A stretch of 64,000 nt of DNA from Chryseomonas sp014190935 (GTDB taxonomy: Bacteria > Pseudomonadota > Gammaproteobacteria > Pseudomonadales > Pseudomonadaceae), in contig NZ_JACHVV010000005.1 in NCBI RefSeq assembly GCF_014190935.1, positions 310,001 to 374,000 on the forward strand, read 5' to 3'. How positions within the stretch are numbered: the stretch's first letter is position 1; every line of letters starts with the position of its first letter. This document shows, piece by piece, positions 38,452-46,816 of the stretch. A program made the translations under genes and the position numbers. Under the pieces are notes generated by a model that worked only from the letters and a program-made list of their open reading frames with translations, did no database searches and had not been told where the DNA came from.

Positions 38452-38765
38452 ATTCGATGACCGAGACTTTGACTGGAACAGCGCCCGTGAGTGACAACGG
38501 CGACCTCAAGCAGCACCTGACCGCTCCCCTGCAGGAGGGTCAGACGCTGCGCGACAGCGTGGAAAAGGCGCTGCGCAACTATTTCGCCCACCTCGATGGG
38601 CAGCCGGTGACCGACGTCTACAACATGGTGCTCTGCGAAGTGGAAGCACCCCTGCTCGAAAGCGTGATGAATTACGTCAAGGGCAACCAGACCAAGGCGT
38701 CGGAGATGCTCGGGCTCAATCGCGGCACCCTGCGCAAGAAGCTCAAGCAGTACGACCTGCTCTGA
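38448..38765 (+). CDS. fis: Nucleoid-associated DNA-bending protein Fis
   Basis: A 105-residue protein, slightly longer at the N-terminus than E. coli Fis (98). The core matches: LRDSVEKALRNYFAHLDGQPVTDVYNMVLCEVEAPLL and the helix-turn-helix NQTKASEMLGLNRGTLRKKLKQY (about 80-102). Fis bends DNA and is tied to growth phase in gammaproteobacteria. It is expressed from the dusB promoter region, as in enterics. Confidence 0.97.
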   Translation: MNSMTETLTGTAPVSDNGDLKQHLTAPLQEGQTLRDSVEKALRNYFAHLDGQPVTDVYNMVLCEVEAPLLESVMNYVKGNQTKASEMLGLNRGTLRKKLKQYDLL

Positions 38766-38831
38766 TCCGCCTCATCGTCGGCGGCCCAGAGGGCTTGACC
38801 GGCGGTCTTTCTCCTCCTGATGGACATGACC

Positions 38832-40424
38832 ATGACCGACCAGACCTCTCGCCTCCCCGTCCGCCGTGCGCTGATCAGCGTGTCCGACAAGACGGGCGTC
38901 GTCGACTTCGCCCGCGAACTCGCGGCCATCGGCGTGGAAATCCTGTCCACCGGCGGCACCTACAAGCTGCTGCGCGATGAAGGCATCCCGGCGGTGGAAG
39001 TCGCCGACTACACCGGCTTCCCGGAGATGATGGACGGTCGCGTCAAGACCCTGCATCCGAAGATCCACGGCGGCATCCTCGGTCGTCGCGGCGTCGACCA
39101 CGAGGTGATGAGCGAGCACGGCATCCGCCCGATCGACCTGGTCGCGGTCAACCTCTACCCCTTCGCCGCCACCGTGGCCAAGCCCGGCTGCAGCCTGGCC
39201 GACGCCATCGAGAACATCGACATCGGCGGCCCGACCATGGTCCGCAGCGCAGCGAAGAACCACAAGGACGTCGCCATCGTGGTCAATGCCAGCGACTACG
39301 CGGCCATCCTCGACGACCTCAAGGCCGGTGGCCTGACCTATGCCCAGCGCTTCGACCTGGCGCTCAAGGCCTTCGAGCACACCGCCGCCTACGACGGCAT
39401 GATCGCCAACTACCTGGGCAGCATCGACCAGCAGGCCGAGACCCTGTCCACCACCGGCCGCGCCGCCTTCCCGCGTACCTTCAGCGCCCAGTTCATCAAG
39501 GCGCAGGACATGAGATACGGCGAGAATCCGCACCAGCAGGCGGCCTTCTATGTCGAGCACGCCAGCGAGGCCTGCGTGGCCACCGCCACCCAGCTGCAGG
39601 GCAAGGAACTGTCCTTCAACAACGTCGCCGACACCGATGCCGCCCTGGAAACCGTGAAGAGCTACGACGAACCGGCCTGCGTCATCGTCAAGCACGCCAA
39701 TCCCTGCGGCGTGGCCGTCGCCGGCGACATCCGCCAGGCCTATGAACTGGCCTATGCCACCGACAGCGAGTCGGCCTTCGGCGGCATCATCGCCTTCAAC
39801 CGCGAACTGGACGCCGAGACCGCCCGCGCCATCGTCGAGCGCCAGTTCGTCGAGGTGATCATCGCCCCGCGCGTCAGCGCCGAAGCCCGCGAAGTCGTCG
39901 CGGCCAAGGCCAACGTCCGCCTGCTGGAGTGCGGCGAGTGGCCCGCCGAGCGCAAGCCCGGCCTGGACCTCAAGCGCGTCAACGGTGGCCTGCTGGTGCA
40001 GAGCCGTGACATCGCCATGATCACCGCCGACGACCTCAAGGTGGTGACCCAGCGCGCGCCCAGCGAGCAGGAGCTGCAAGACCTGATCTTCGCCTGGAAG
40101 GTGGCCAAGTTCGTCAAATCCAATGCCATCGTCTACGCCAAGGGGCAGCAGACCGTAGGCATCGGCGCCGGCCAGATGAGCCGCGTCAACTCGGCGCGCA
40201 TCGCCGCCATCAAGGCCGAGCACGCCGGCCTGGCCGTGGCCGGCGCGGTCATGGCCTCGGACGCCTTCTTCCCCTTCCGCGACGGCATCGACAACGCCGC
40301 GGCCAACGGCATCACCGCGGTGATCCAGCCGGGCGGCTCCATGCGCGACGCCGAGGTGATCGCCGCCGCCGACGAAGCCGGCATCGCCATGGTCTTTACC
40401 GGCATGCGCCACTTCCGCCACTAA
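38832..40424 (+). CDS. purH: Bifunctional AICAR transformylase/IMP cyclohydrolase
   Basis: Last two steps of IMP synthesis; 530 residues from the chosen ATG. The N-terminal MGS-like IMP cyclohydrolase domain (RRALISVSDKTGVVDFARELAAIG ... RVKTLHPKIHGGILGR) is followed by the AICAR transformylase domain (RYGENPHQQAAFY; catalytic region KHANPCGVAV; SDAFFPFRDGID). Two in-frame ATGs lie 12 and 6 bases upstream and none has a strong ribosome site. I chose the third because the family N-terminus begins MTDQ. Confidence 0.96.
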   Translation: MTDQTSRLPVRRALISVSDKTGVVDFARELAAIGVEILSTGGTYKLLRDEGIPAVEVADYTGFPEMMDGRVKTLHPKIHGGILGRRGVDHEVMSEHGIRPIDLVAVNLYPFAATVAKPGCSLADAIENIDIGGPTMVRSAAKNHKDVAIVVNASDYAAILDDLKAGGLTYAQRFDLALKAFEHTAAYDGMIANYLGSIDQQAETLSTTGRAAFPRTFSAQFIKAQDMRYGENPHQQAAFYVEHASEACVATATQLQGKELSFNNVADTDAALETVKSYDEPACVIVKHANPCGVAVAGDIRQAYELAYATDSESAFGGIIAFNRELDAETARAIVERQFVEVIIAPRVSAEAREVVAAKANVRLLECGEWPAERKPGLDLKRVNGGLLVQSRDIAMITADDLKVVTQRAPSEQELQDLIFAWKVAKFVKSNAIVYAKGQQTVGIGAGQMSRVNSARIAAIKAEHAGLAVAGAVMASDAFFPFRDGIDNAAANGITAVIQPGGSMRDAEVIAAADEAGIAMVFTGMRHFRH

Positions 40425-40432
40425 GGCCCGCC

Positions 40433-40460
40433 ACGGCGAGGGCCGCAGCCTTCGCCGTCG
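40433..40460 (+). other. Hairpin between purH and purD
   Basis: ACGGCGAGG and CCTTCGCCGT pair with one bulge around the loop GCCGCAG, 9 bases after the purH stop. No T-run follows, so it may be a pausing or stability element rather than a terminator. Confidence 0.35.
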
Positions 40461-40509
40461 ACCCATTTGCGTGGCGGACGTGCCCAGCGTCCGCCCAGAG
40501 GAAAGCTTC

Positions 40510-41793
40510 ATGAACGTACTCATCATCGGCAGCGGCGGTCGCGAACACGCCCTGGCCTGGAAGGTCGCCCAGGACACCCGGGTCACCAAGGTCTACGTCG
40601 CGCCCGGCAACGCCGGCACCGCCACCGAAGCCAAGTGCGAGAACGTCGCCCTCGACGTCCTGGCCCTGGAGCAACTGGCAGACTTCGCCGCCGCCAACGT
40701 CGAGCTGACCATCGTCGGCCCCGAGGCGCCGCTGGTGGCCGGGGTGGTCGACCTGTTCCGCAGCCGTGGCCTGCCCTGCTTCGGCCCCACCGCCGGCGCT
40801 GCGCAGCTGGAAGGCTCCAAGGCCTTCACCAAGGATTTCCTCGCGCGCCACCAGATCCCCACCGCCGCCTACGCCAACTTCACCGAGGTGGAGCCGGCCC
40901 TGGCCTATCTGCGCGAGCAGGGTGCGCCCATCGTGATCAAGGCCGACGGCCTGGCCGCCGGCAAGGGCGTAATCGTCGCCATGACCCTGGCCGAAGCCGA
41001 GGACGCCGTGCGTGACATGCTCTCCGGCAATGCCTTCGGCGATGCCGGTGCGCGAGTGGTGATCGAGGAATTCCTCGATGGCGAGGAAGCCAGCTTCATC
41101 GTCATGGTCGATGGCAAGAACGTGCTGCCGATGGCCACCAGCCAGGACCACAAGCGCGTCGGCGACGGCGACAGCGGTCCCAACACCGGTGGCATGGGCG
41201 CCTACTCCCCGGCGCCGGTGGTGACCGCGGCAGTCCATGACCGGGTCATGCGCGAGATCATCGAGCCGACCGTGGCCGGCATGGCCAGCGAAGGCAATGT
41301 CTACACCGGCTTCCTCTATGCCGGTCTGATGATCGACCAGAGTGGCGCGCCCAAGGTCATCGAATTCAACTGCCGATTCGGCGATCCCGAGACCCAGCCG
41401 GTGATGCTGCGCCTGCAATCCAGCCTGGTATTGCTGGTGGAAGCCGCCCTGGCCGAGGCCCTCGACAAGATCGAAGCCTGCTGGGATCCGCGGCCGAGCC
41501 TGGGCATCGTCCTGGCCGCCGGCGGCTATCCGGGCGACTACGCCAAGGGTGACGCCATCGCCGGTCTCGAAGCCGCCGCAGCCCTGCCGGGCAAGGTGTT
41601 CCACGCCGGCACCAGCCTGCGCGACGGTCAGGTCGTCACGGCCGGCGGTCGGGTACTGTGTGCCACGGCCCTGGGCGAAACGGTCTCCGCCGCCCAGCAG
41701 AACGCCTATGTGCTGGCCCGGGAAATCACCTGGAAGGGCTGCTTCTACCGCAGCGACATCGGCTACCGCGCCATCGCTCGCGAGCGACAGTGA
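40510..41793 (+). CDS. purD: Phosphoribosylamine-glycine ligase
   Basis: Second step of purine synthesis, an ATP-grasp ligase joining phosphoribosylamine and glycine; 427 residues. Seen: MNVLIIGSGGREHALAWK, the ATP loop KADGLAAGKGVIVA, the DHKRVGDGDSGPNTGGMGAYSP signature and FNCRFGDPETQ. A GAGGAAAG site fixes the start. It lies downstream of purH and is probably co-transcribed. Confidence 0.97.
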   Translation: MNVLIIGSGGREHALAWKVAQDTRVTKVYVAPGNAGTATEAKCENVALDVLALEQLADFAAANVELTIVGPEAPLVAGVVDLFRSRGLPCFGPTAGAAQLEGSKAFTKDFLARHQIPTAAYANFTEVEPALAYLREQGAPIVIKADGLAAGKGVIVAMTLAEAEDAVRDMLSGNAFGDAGARVVIEEFLDGEEASFIVMVDGKNVLPMATSQDHKRVGDGDSGPNTGGMGAYSPAPVVTAAVHDRVMREIIEPTVAGMASEGNVYTGFLYAGLMIDQSGAPKVIEFNCRFGDPETQPVMLRLQSSLVLLVEAALAEALDKIEACWDPRPSLGIVLAAGGYPGDYAKGDAIAGLEAAAALPGKVFHAGTSLRDGQVVTAGGRVLCATALGETVSAAQQNAYVLAREITWKGCFYRSDIGYRAIARERQ

Positions 41794-41823
41794 AGCTCGC
41801 CTAAGGGATCGGCCTGTTACACT

Positions 41824-41858
41824 GTTACGTCAACAGACGTGACGGGCTGATCTATACT
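41824..41858 (+). promoter_or_regulatory. Candidate retS promoter with an overlapping palindrome
   Basis: A -10-like TATACT lies at 41853-41858, 30 bases before the retS GTG. No good -35 is present. The place it would occupy is covered by GTTACGTC AACA GACGTGAC (41824-41843), an inverted repeat with 7 of 8 matched positions. The overlap suggests an operator, but no cognate regulator is known to me. Confidence 0.4.
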
Positions 41859-41887
41859 CGACGTCCGCATTTGCGAAGGGAACTCTC

Positions 41888-44662
41888 GTGCACCGGCTCT
41901 GGATCGCCATAGGCTTTGTGGTCAGCTGGCTGCTGTTGCTGCTGGTGGCCAATTCCGTGCAGGCCGAGAATTCGCCGGATGCGGTCTGGGCGCAGTACGA
42001 GGACGTCACCGGCGAATTCTCGCTCGATGATGTCCGCGATCGGCTGTCCGCCTTCAAGCCGCTGACCACCGCCAGGGCCCACCGCCCGGCCGGTGCCGGT
42101 GCGCTCTGGCTGCACACCCGCATCCAGCCCGACACCCAGCAGCGACTGCTGCGCATCATTTCGCCCAACGTCGGCTATCTGGATTTCTTCGCCTATCGCG
42201 ACGACCAGTTGCTCAGCGAGATCCGCGACGGCCTGTCGCGGCCGCTGCTCAATCCGCAGCAACTCAGTCGCGACTTCGTCTTTCCGATTCCGCAGAGCGA
42301 TCAGCCGCTCGACCTCTTCCTGAGATTCGAATCGCCCCAGCCGATGCGGATCGCCCTGACCCTGAGCAGCAGTGCCGAAGCCGAGATCACCCATCGCCTG
42401 GTGATGTTCGGCGTGCTGCTCGGCTGCCTGGCCATGCTGGCGCTGTACAACGGCGCCCAGCTGCTCTACCACCGCAGTCGCGCCACCAGCGCCCTCACCC
42501 TGCTGCTGGTGATGCTGGTCTGCGTGGCCCTGAACATCTTCGGACTGAGCAAGTTCTTCCTGGGCACCTTCAAGAGCCAGACGCCGCTGCTGACCGATCT
42601 GTCGGTGCTGGCCTGCAGCGCCGCCGGACTGAATTTCGTGGGCGGCTTCTTTGGCTGGCGGCGGCTGCCGCTCTGGGTCCGCCGCACGCTGCGGGGCCTG
42701 CTGGCCCTGGTCGGCCTGGCCGCCGTGGCGCGCATCGCCGCCGGCGAATTCTATGTCGGCGACTGGCTGATGGCGGTCAATGGCCTGGCGCTGTTCGCCT
42801 GCCTGGTCATCGCCCTGGAGCGCTGGCACCAGGGCGCCCGCTATGCGCGGCTGCTGGTGATGAGTTGCGCCCTGCTGGCCCTGGCCGGGCTGATCGCGCT
42901 GCCGATCCTGGCCGGCTACGCCAATCCGCCGGTGTGGATGGGCCGCGGCCTGATCGCCAGCTGCATGCTCAGCGGCATCCTGCTGACCCTGGCGCTGGAG
43001 GAGCGGCGTCGCTATCTGCGCGAAGAACATTTCACCCGCACCCGCGACAGGGCCGCCGACCATGCGGAGCTCAAGGGCAAGGCCGAATTTCTCTCGCGCA
43101 TCAGTCACGAGATCCGCACTCCCATGAACGGCGTGCTGGGCATGACGGAATTGCTGCAGGGCACGGCGCTGTCGGCCAAGCAGCGCGACTATGTGCAGAC
43201 CATCCACAGCGCCGGCGCCGAGCTGCTCAATCTGATCAACGAGATCATCGACATCACCCGCCTGGAAAGCGGCCAGATCGAACTCGAGGAGGTCACCTTC
43301 GACCTCAATGCCCTGCTCGACGACTGCCTGGACATCTTCCGGCCGCGCGCCGAGGAGCACCGGGTCGAACTGCTCAGTTTCATCCAGCCCCAGGTGCCCC
43401 GCCGTTTCATCGGCGATCCGACCCGCCTGCGCCAGATCCTGCTCAACCTGCTGGAAAACGCCTTCCAGCGCACCGAGGAAGGCGAGATCCTGCTGGTGAT
43501 CTCCCTGGAAGAGGCCACCGGCCAGCCGCCACGCCTGCGCATCTCGGTGCAGGACAGCGGCACCCCGCTGGATGCGGCGCTGAGTCGCCAGCTGCTGTCC
43601 ACCCACCTCGACCGCCGCGACTTCCTCGCCAGCGACACCGACAGCCTGGATTTCGGCCTGATCATCGCCCGCCAGCTGGTGCTGCTGATGCAGGGCGACT
43701 TCGGCATCCAGAACAACGCCGAGGGCGGTTCCAGCTTCTGGATCAGCCTGCCCATCCCGGCCCAGGCGCTGGTGCTGTCGCGCGGCGACAGCGACTATCC
43801 GCTGCAGGACGTGCGGGTGCTGGTGGTCGATGACAACGAGCTCTGCCGCAAGGTCCTGCAGCAGCAGTGCAGCGCCTGGGGCATGCAGGCGGTCACCGCT
43901 GCCTCCGGGCGCGAGGCCCTGGCCCTGCTGCGCACCCAGTCGCACCTGCGGGAATACTTCGACGTGGTGCTGCTCGATCAGCAGATGCCGGGCATGACCG
44001 GCATGCAGCTCGCCGCGCGCATCAACGAAGACGAGAATCTCAACCACGATCTGCTGCTGATCATGCTCACCGGGCTGAGCAATGCGCCGAGCAAGGTGAT
44101 CGCCCGCAACGCCGGCATCAAGCGGGTACTGGCCAAGCCGGTGGCCGGCTATACCCTCAGGGCCACCCTGGCCGACGAACTGTCGCGCCGCGGCCAGCGG
44201 GTCAGCGAACCCGAGCCCCAGGAACAGCCCAGCGGCATTCCCGGCGACTTCCGCGTGCTGGTGGCCGAGGACAACAGCATCTCGGTCAAGGTGATCCGCG
44301 GCATGCTGAAAAAGCTCGGCGTCGAACCCGATACCGTGAGCAATGGCCTGGAGGCCTTCGAAAAGCTCCAGCAGAACACCTATGACCTCATCCTGATGGA
44401 TTGCGAGATGCCCCTGCTGGACGGCTTCGGCGCCACCCGCCGGCTACGCGCCTGGGAGCAGCAGAATCATCGTTCGCGCACCCCGGTGGTGGCCCTCACC
44501 GCGCATATCCTCGCCGAGCACAAGGATCGCGCCCAGGAAGCCGGCATGGACGGCCACATGGGCAAGCCGATCGAACTCTCGCAACTGCGCGAACTGCTGC
44601 TCTACTGGGCCGAACGGCGGCGCCTGGACGTGACCCGCGCCGGACTCAAGGCGACTCCTTGA
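41888..44662 (+). CDS. retS: RetS-type hybrid sensor kinase
   Basis: A 924-residue membrane hybrid sensor matching RetS, which restrains the GacS/GacA-Rsm pathway and so favours acute over sessile behaviour. Order: signal peptide (LLLLLVANSVQA), periplasmic 7TMR-DISMED2 sensor (about 30-165), seven membrane helices (about 170-375), HisKA with H407 in RISHEIRTPMNG, HATPase (about 510-625), REC1 with D697 (LLDQQMPG) and REC2 with D838 (LMDCEMPLLDG). The ATPase boxes are degenerate: DSGTP (from D556) instead of DxGxG, and SLDFGL in place of GxGxGL. It starts GTG after an AAGGGA site, immediately downstream of purD, the recalled location of P. aeruginosa retS. Confidence 0.92.
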   Translation: MHRLWIAIGFVVSWLLLLLVANSVQAENSPDAVWAQYEDVTGEFSLDDVRDRLSAFKPLTTARAHRPAGAGALWLHTRIQPDTQQRLLRIISPNVGYLDFFAYRDDQLLSEIRDGLSRPLLNPQQLSRDFVFPIPQSDQPLDLFLRFESPQPMRIALTLSSSAEAEITHRLVMFGVLLGCLAMLALYNGAQLLYHRSRATSALTLLLVMLVCVALNIFGLSKFFLGTFKSQTPLLTDLSVLACSAAGLNFVGGFFGWRRLPLWVRRTLRGLLALVGLAAVARIAAGEFYVGDWLMAVNGLALFACLVIALERWHQGARYARLLVMSCALLALAGLIALPILAGYANPPVWMGRGLIASCMLSGILLTLALEERRRYLREEHFTRTRDRAADHAELKGKAEFLSRISHEIRTPMNGVLGMTELLQGTALSAKQRDYVQTIHSAGAELLNLINEIIDITRLESGQIELEEVTFDLNALLDDCLDIFRPRAEEHRVELLSFIQPQVPRRFIGDPTRLRQILLNLLENAFQRTEEGEILLVISLEEATGQPPRLRISVQDSGTPLDAALSRQLLSTHLDRRDFLASDTDSLDFGLIIARQLVLLMQGDFGIQNNAEGGSSFWISLPIPAQALVLSRGDSDYPLQDVRVLVVDDNELCRKVLQQQCSAWGMQAVTAASGREALALLRTQSHLREYFDVVLLDQQMPGMTGMQLAARINEDENLNHDLLLIMLTGLSNAPSKVIARNAGIKRVLAKPVAGYTLRATLADELSRRGQRVSEPEPQEQPSGIPGDFRVLVAEDNSISVKVIRGMLKKLGVEPDTVSNGLEAFEKLQQNTYDLILMDCEMPLLDGFGATRRLRAWEQQNHRSRTPVVALTAHILAEHKDRAQEAGMDGHMGKPIELSQLRELLLYWAERRRLDVTRAGLKATP

Positions 44663-45041
44663 ACCTGTCCTCGACGTAGGTGATCCGGGTCTTGCCGTGG
44701 GGCACCGGATTGCCTTCCTCGTCGAGATTGACGAAGACGATCTTGTCGATGGTGAGGATGCTCTTGCGGGTGATCTTGTTGCGCACCTCGCATCTCAGGG
44801 TGATGGAGGTACGCCCGAACTCGGTGGCGGTGATGCCCAGCTCGATGATGTCGCCCTGACGCGAGGCGCTGATGAAATTGATCTCCGAGATGTATTTGGT
44901 CACCACCTTGGGATTTTCCAGCTGCACGATGGCGTAGATCGCCGCCTCTTCGTCGATCCATTTCAGCAGACTGCCGCCGAACAGGGTGCCATTGGCGTTG
45001 AGGTCTTCGGGTTTCACCCACTTGCGGGTATGGAAGTTCAT
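44646..45041 (-). CDS. Hotdog-fold acyl-CoA thioesterase (YciA-like)
   Basis: A 131-residue acyl-CoA hydrolase. Seen: NANGTLFGGSLLKWIDEEAAIYA (hotdog helix with the catalytic Asp) and FISASRQGDIIELGITATEFGRTSITLRCEVR. It hydrolyses acyl-CoAs in the cytoplasm; chain-length choice is unknown. Its C-terminal codons overlap the end of retS by 17 bases on the opposite strand, so the two transcripts converge through coding DNA. Confidence 0.9.
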   Translation of the reverse strand: MNFHTRKWVKPEDLNANGTLFGGSLLKWIDEEAAIYAIVQLENPKVVTKYISEINFISASRQGDIIELGITATEFGRTSITLRCEVRNKITRKSILTIDKIVFVNLDEEGNPVPHGKTRITYVEDRFKESP

Positions 45042-45129
45042 CAGGGCTCCTTGAATTTCCAGGGGGTTGGGGCATCAGATCAGGGTGCGCGCGGTAGATT
45101 CCGGTCGACATGAGGCAGAGCGCCACCCT

Positions 45130-45157
45130 TTGGGTTTATCGCGATCCTCGTTATACT
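45130..45157 (+). promoter_or_regulatory. Candidate sigma-70 promoter for ahcY-metF
   Basis: TTGGGT (45130-45135) and TATACT (45152-45157) with a 16-base spacer. Transcription would begin near 45164, about 30 bases before the riboswitch. The 316-base gap between the thioesterase and ahcY holds only this promoter and the riboswitch, as far as I can see. Confidence 0.55.
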
Positions 45158-45194
45158 GCCCGCGCATCGCGGCCACCAGGCCGCCCCGCCTTCC

Positions 45195-45330
45195 GTTCGA
45201 GGGGCGCTGCAGCACGCTGCGTTATCCCATCCTAGCCGACCCGCCGCTGGCGCGGGCATCACGGCCGGCATGACGTCAGACGTTGTCAGGCTCGAACGGA
45301 GCGTTATCAGAACGCATCAACGGCGCCCAT
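45195..45330 (+). promoter_or_regulatory. S-adenosylhomocysteine (SAH) riboswitch upstream of ahcY
   Basis: The SAH aptamer core is recognisable. P1 is GTTCGAG (45195-45201) pairing perfectly with CTCGAAC (45291-45297). The conserved GGGCGCTGCAGC follows P1, GTCAGGCTCG leads into its 3' strand, and AACGGCGCCC closes the pseudoknot: GGGCGC (45202-45207) with GCGCCC (45323-45328). The known class is an ON switch: SAH binding frees the ribosome site or stops termination, raising SAH hydrolase when SAH builds up. The GGAG site lies at 45345-45348, 17 bases after the pseudoknot, so control of translation is likely. Confidence 0.9.
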
Positions 45331-45357
45331 TCGCACCTAACGAATGGAGACTCTTCA

Positions 45358-46764
45358 ATGAGCGCTGTCCTCACGCCTGCCGCTTTCAACGATTTCAAGG
45401 TCGCCGACATCTCCCTGGCCGACTGGGGTCGTCGCGAAGTCATCATCGCCGAATCGGAAATGCCCGCCCTCATGGCCCTGCGTGGCAAGTATGCCGGCGA
45501 GCAACCCCTGGCCGGTGCCAAGATCCTCGGCTGCATCCACATGACCATCCAGACCGCCGTGCTCATCGAGACCCTGGTAGCCCTGGGCGCCGAAGTGCGC
45601 TGGTCCAGCTGCAACATCTTCTCCACCCAGGACCAGGCCGCGGCCGCCATCGCCGCCGCCGGCATCCCGGTGTTCGCCTGGAAGGGCGAGACCGAAGCCG
45701 AATACGAGTGGTGCATCGAGCAGACCATCCTCAAGGACGGCCAGCCCTGGGACGCCAACATGGTGCTGGACGACGGCGGTGACCTGACCCAGATCCTGCA
45801 CGACAAGTATCCGCAGGTGCTGGAGCGCGTGCACGGCATCACCGAAGAGACCACCACCGGCGTGCACCGCCTGCTGGACATGCTCAAGGACGGCACCCTC
45901 AAGGTCCCGGCGATCAACGTCAACGACTCGGTCACCAAGAGCAAGAACGACAACAAGTACGGCTGCCGCCACAGCCTCAACGACGCCATCAAGCGCGCCA
46001 CCGACCACCTGCTGTCCGGCAAGCAGGCGCTGGTGATCGGCTACGGCGACGTGGGCAAGGGCTCGGCCGCCTCGCTGCGTCAGGAAGGCATGATCGTCAA
46101 GGTCTCGGAAGTCGACCCGATCTGCGCCATGCAGGCCTGCATGGACGGCTACGAGCTGGTCTCGCCCTATGTCGACGGCCTGAACGACGGCACCGAAGCC
46201 TCGGTGGATCGCGCCCTGCTGGGCAAGATCGACCTGATCGTCACCACCACCGGCAACGTCAACGTCTGTGACGCCAACATGCTCAAGGCGCTGAAGAAGC
46301 GTGCCCTGGTGTGCAACATCGGTCACTTCGACAACGAGATCGACACCGCCTTCATGCGCAAGCACTGGGGCTGGGAAGAGGTGAAGCCGCAGGTGCACAA
46401 GATCCACCGCACCGGCCTGACCGTCGATTCGGCCAACGACGACTACCTGATCCTGCTGGCCGAAGGCCGCCTGGTGAACCTGGGCAACGCCACTGGCCAC
46501 CCCAGCCGCATCATGGACGGCTCCTTCGCCAACCAGGTGCTGGCGCAGATCCACCTGTACCAGGAGAAGTTCGCCGACCTGCCGGTCGCCGAGAAGACCG
46601 CCAACGTCACCGTCATGGTCCTGCCCAAGAAGCTCGACGAGGAAGTGGCCCTGGAAATGGTGAAGGGCTTCGGTGGCGTGGTGACCCGCCTGACCGAAGC
46701 TCAGGCCAAGTACATCGGCGTGACCCAGGAAGGCCCCTTCAAGCCCGACAGCTACCGCTACTGA
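45358..46764 (+). CDS. ahcY: S-adenosylhomocysteine hydrolase
   Basis: NAD-dependent enzyme splitting SAH into homocysteine and adenosine, recycling the product of all methyltransferases; 468 residues. Seen: ADISLADWGRREVIIAESEMP, the NDSVTKSKNDNKYGCRHSL active-site segment, the Rossmann loop GYGDVGKGSA and the C-terminal DSYRY. ATG at 45358 has GGAG upstream and follows the riboswitch; an in-frame upstream extension would run into the aptamer. The operon partner metF follows after 52 bases. Confidence 0.98.
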   Translation: MSAVLTPAAFNDFKVADISLADWGRREVIIAESEMPALMALRGKYAGEQPLAGAKILGCIHMTIQTAVLIETLVALGAEVRWSSCNIFSTQDQAAAAIAAAGIPVFAWKGETEAEYEWCIEQTILKDGQPWDANMVLDDGGDLTQILHDKYPQVLERVHGITEETTTGVHRLLDMLKDGTLKVPAINVNDSVTKSKNDNKYGCRHSLNDAIKRATDHLLSGKQALVIGYGDVGKGSAASLRQEGMIVKVSEVDPICAMQACMDGYELVSPYVDGLNDGTEASVDRALLGKIDLIVTTTGNVNVCDANMLKALKKRALVCNIGHFDNEIDTAFMRKHWGWEEVKPQVHKIHRTGLTVDSANDDYLILLAEGRLVNLGNATGHPSRIMDGSFANQVLAQIHLYQEKFADLPVAEKTANVTVMVLPKKLDEEVALEMVKGFGGVVTRLTEAQAKYIGVTQEGPFKPDSYRY

Positions 46765-46770
46765 TGGCCA

Positions 46771-46798
46771 GGCCACCCGCTCCCCGGAGCGGGTGGCC
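46771..46798 (+). other. Perfect 13-bp hairpin between ahcY and metF
   Basis: GGCCACCCGCTCC, a two-base loop CC, then GGAGCGGGTGGCC (an 11-bp stem with a CCGG-containing tetraloop is an equivalent fold). No T-run follows. It starts 6 bases after the ahcY stop and ends 18 bases before the metF GTG. Likely roles: mRNA processing or 3' protection of ahcY, or partial attenuation of metF. Confidence 0.7.
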
Positions 46799-46816
46799 GC
46801 CGACGAGAGAGACGAC

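Noticed and set aside
45195..45330. SAM riboswitch as an alternative for the ahcY leader
   Set aside because: The leader fits the SAH class (P1 and pseudoknot, GCTGCA and CAGGCTCG core) and lies before ahcY. SAM classes have different cores and gene partners.
46793..46816. Upstream GTG start for metF
   Set aside because: It lies inside the 13-bp hairpin with no ribosome site, whereas GTG at 46817 has GAGAGAG upstream and the family N-terminus.
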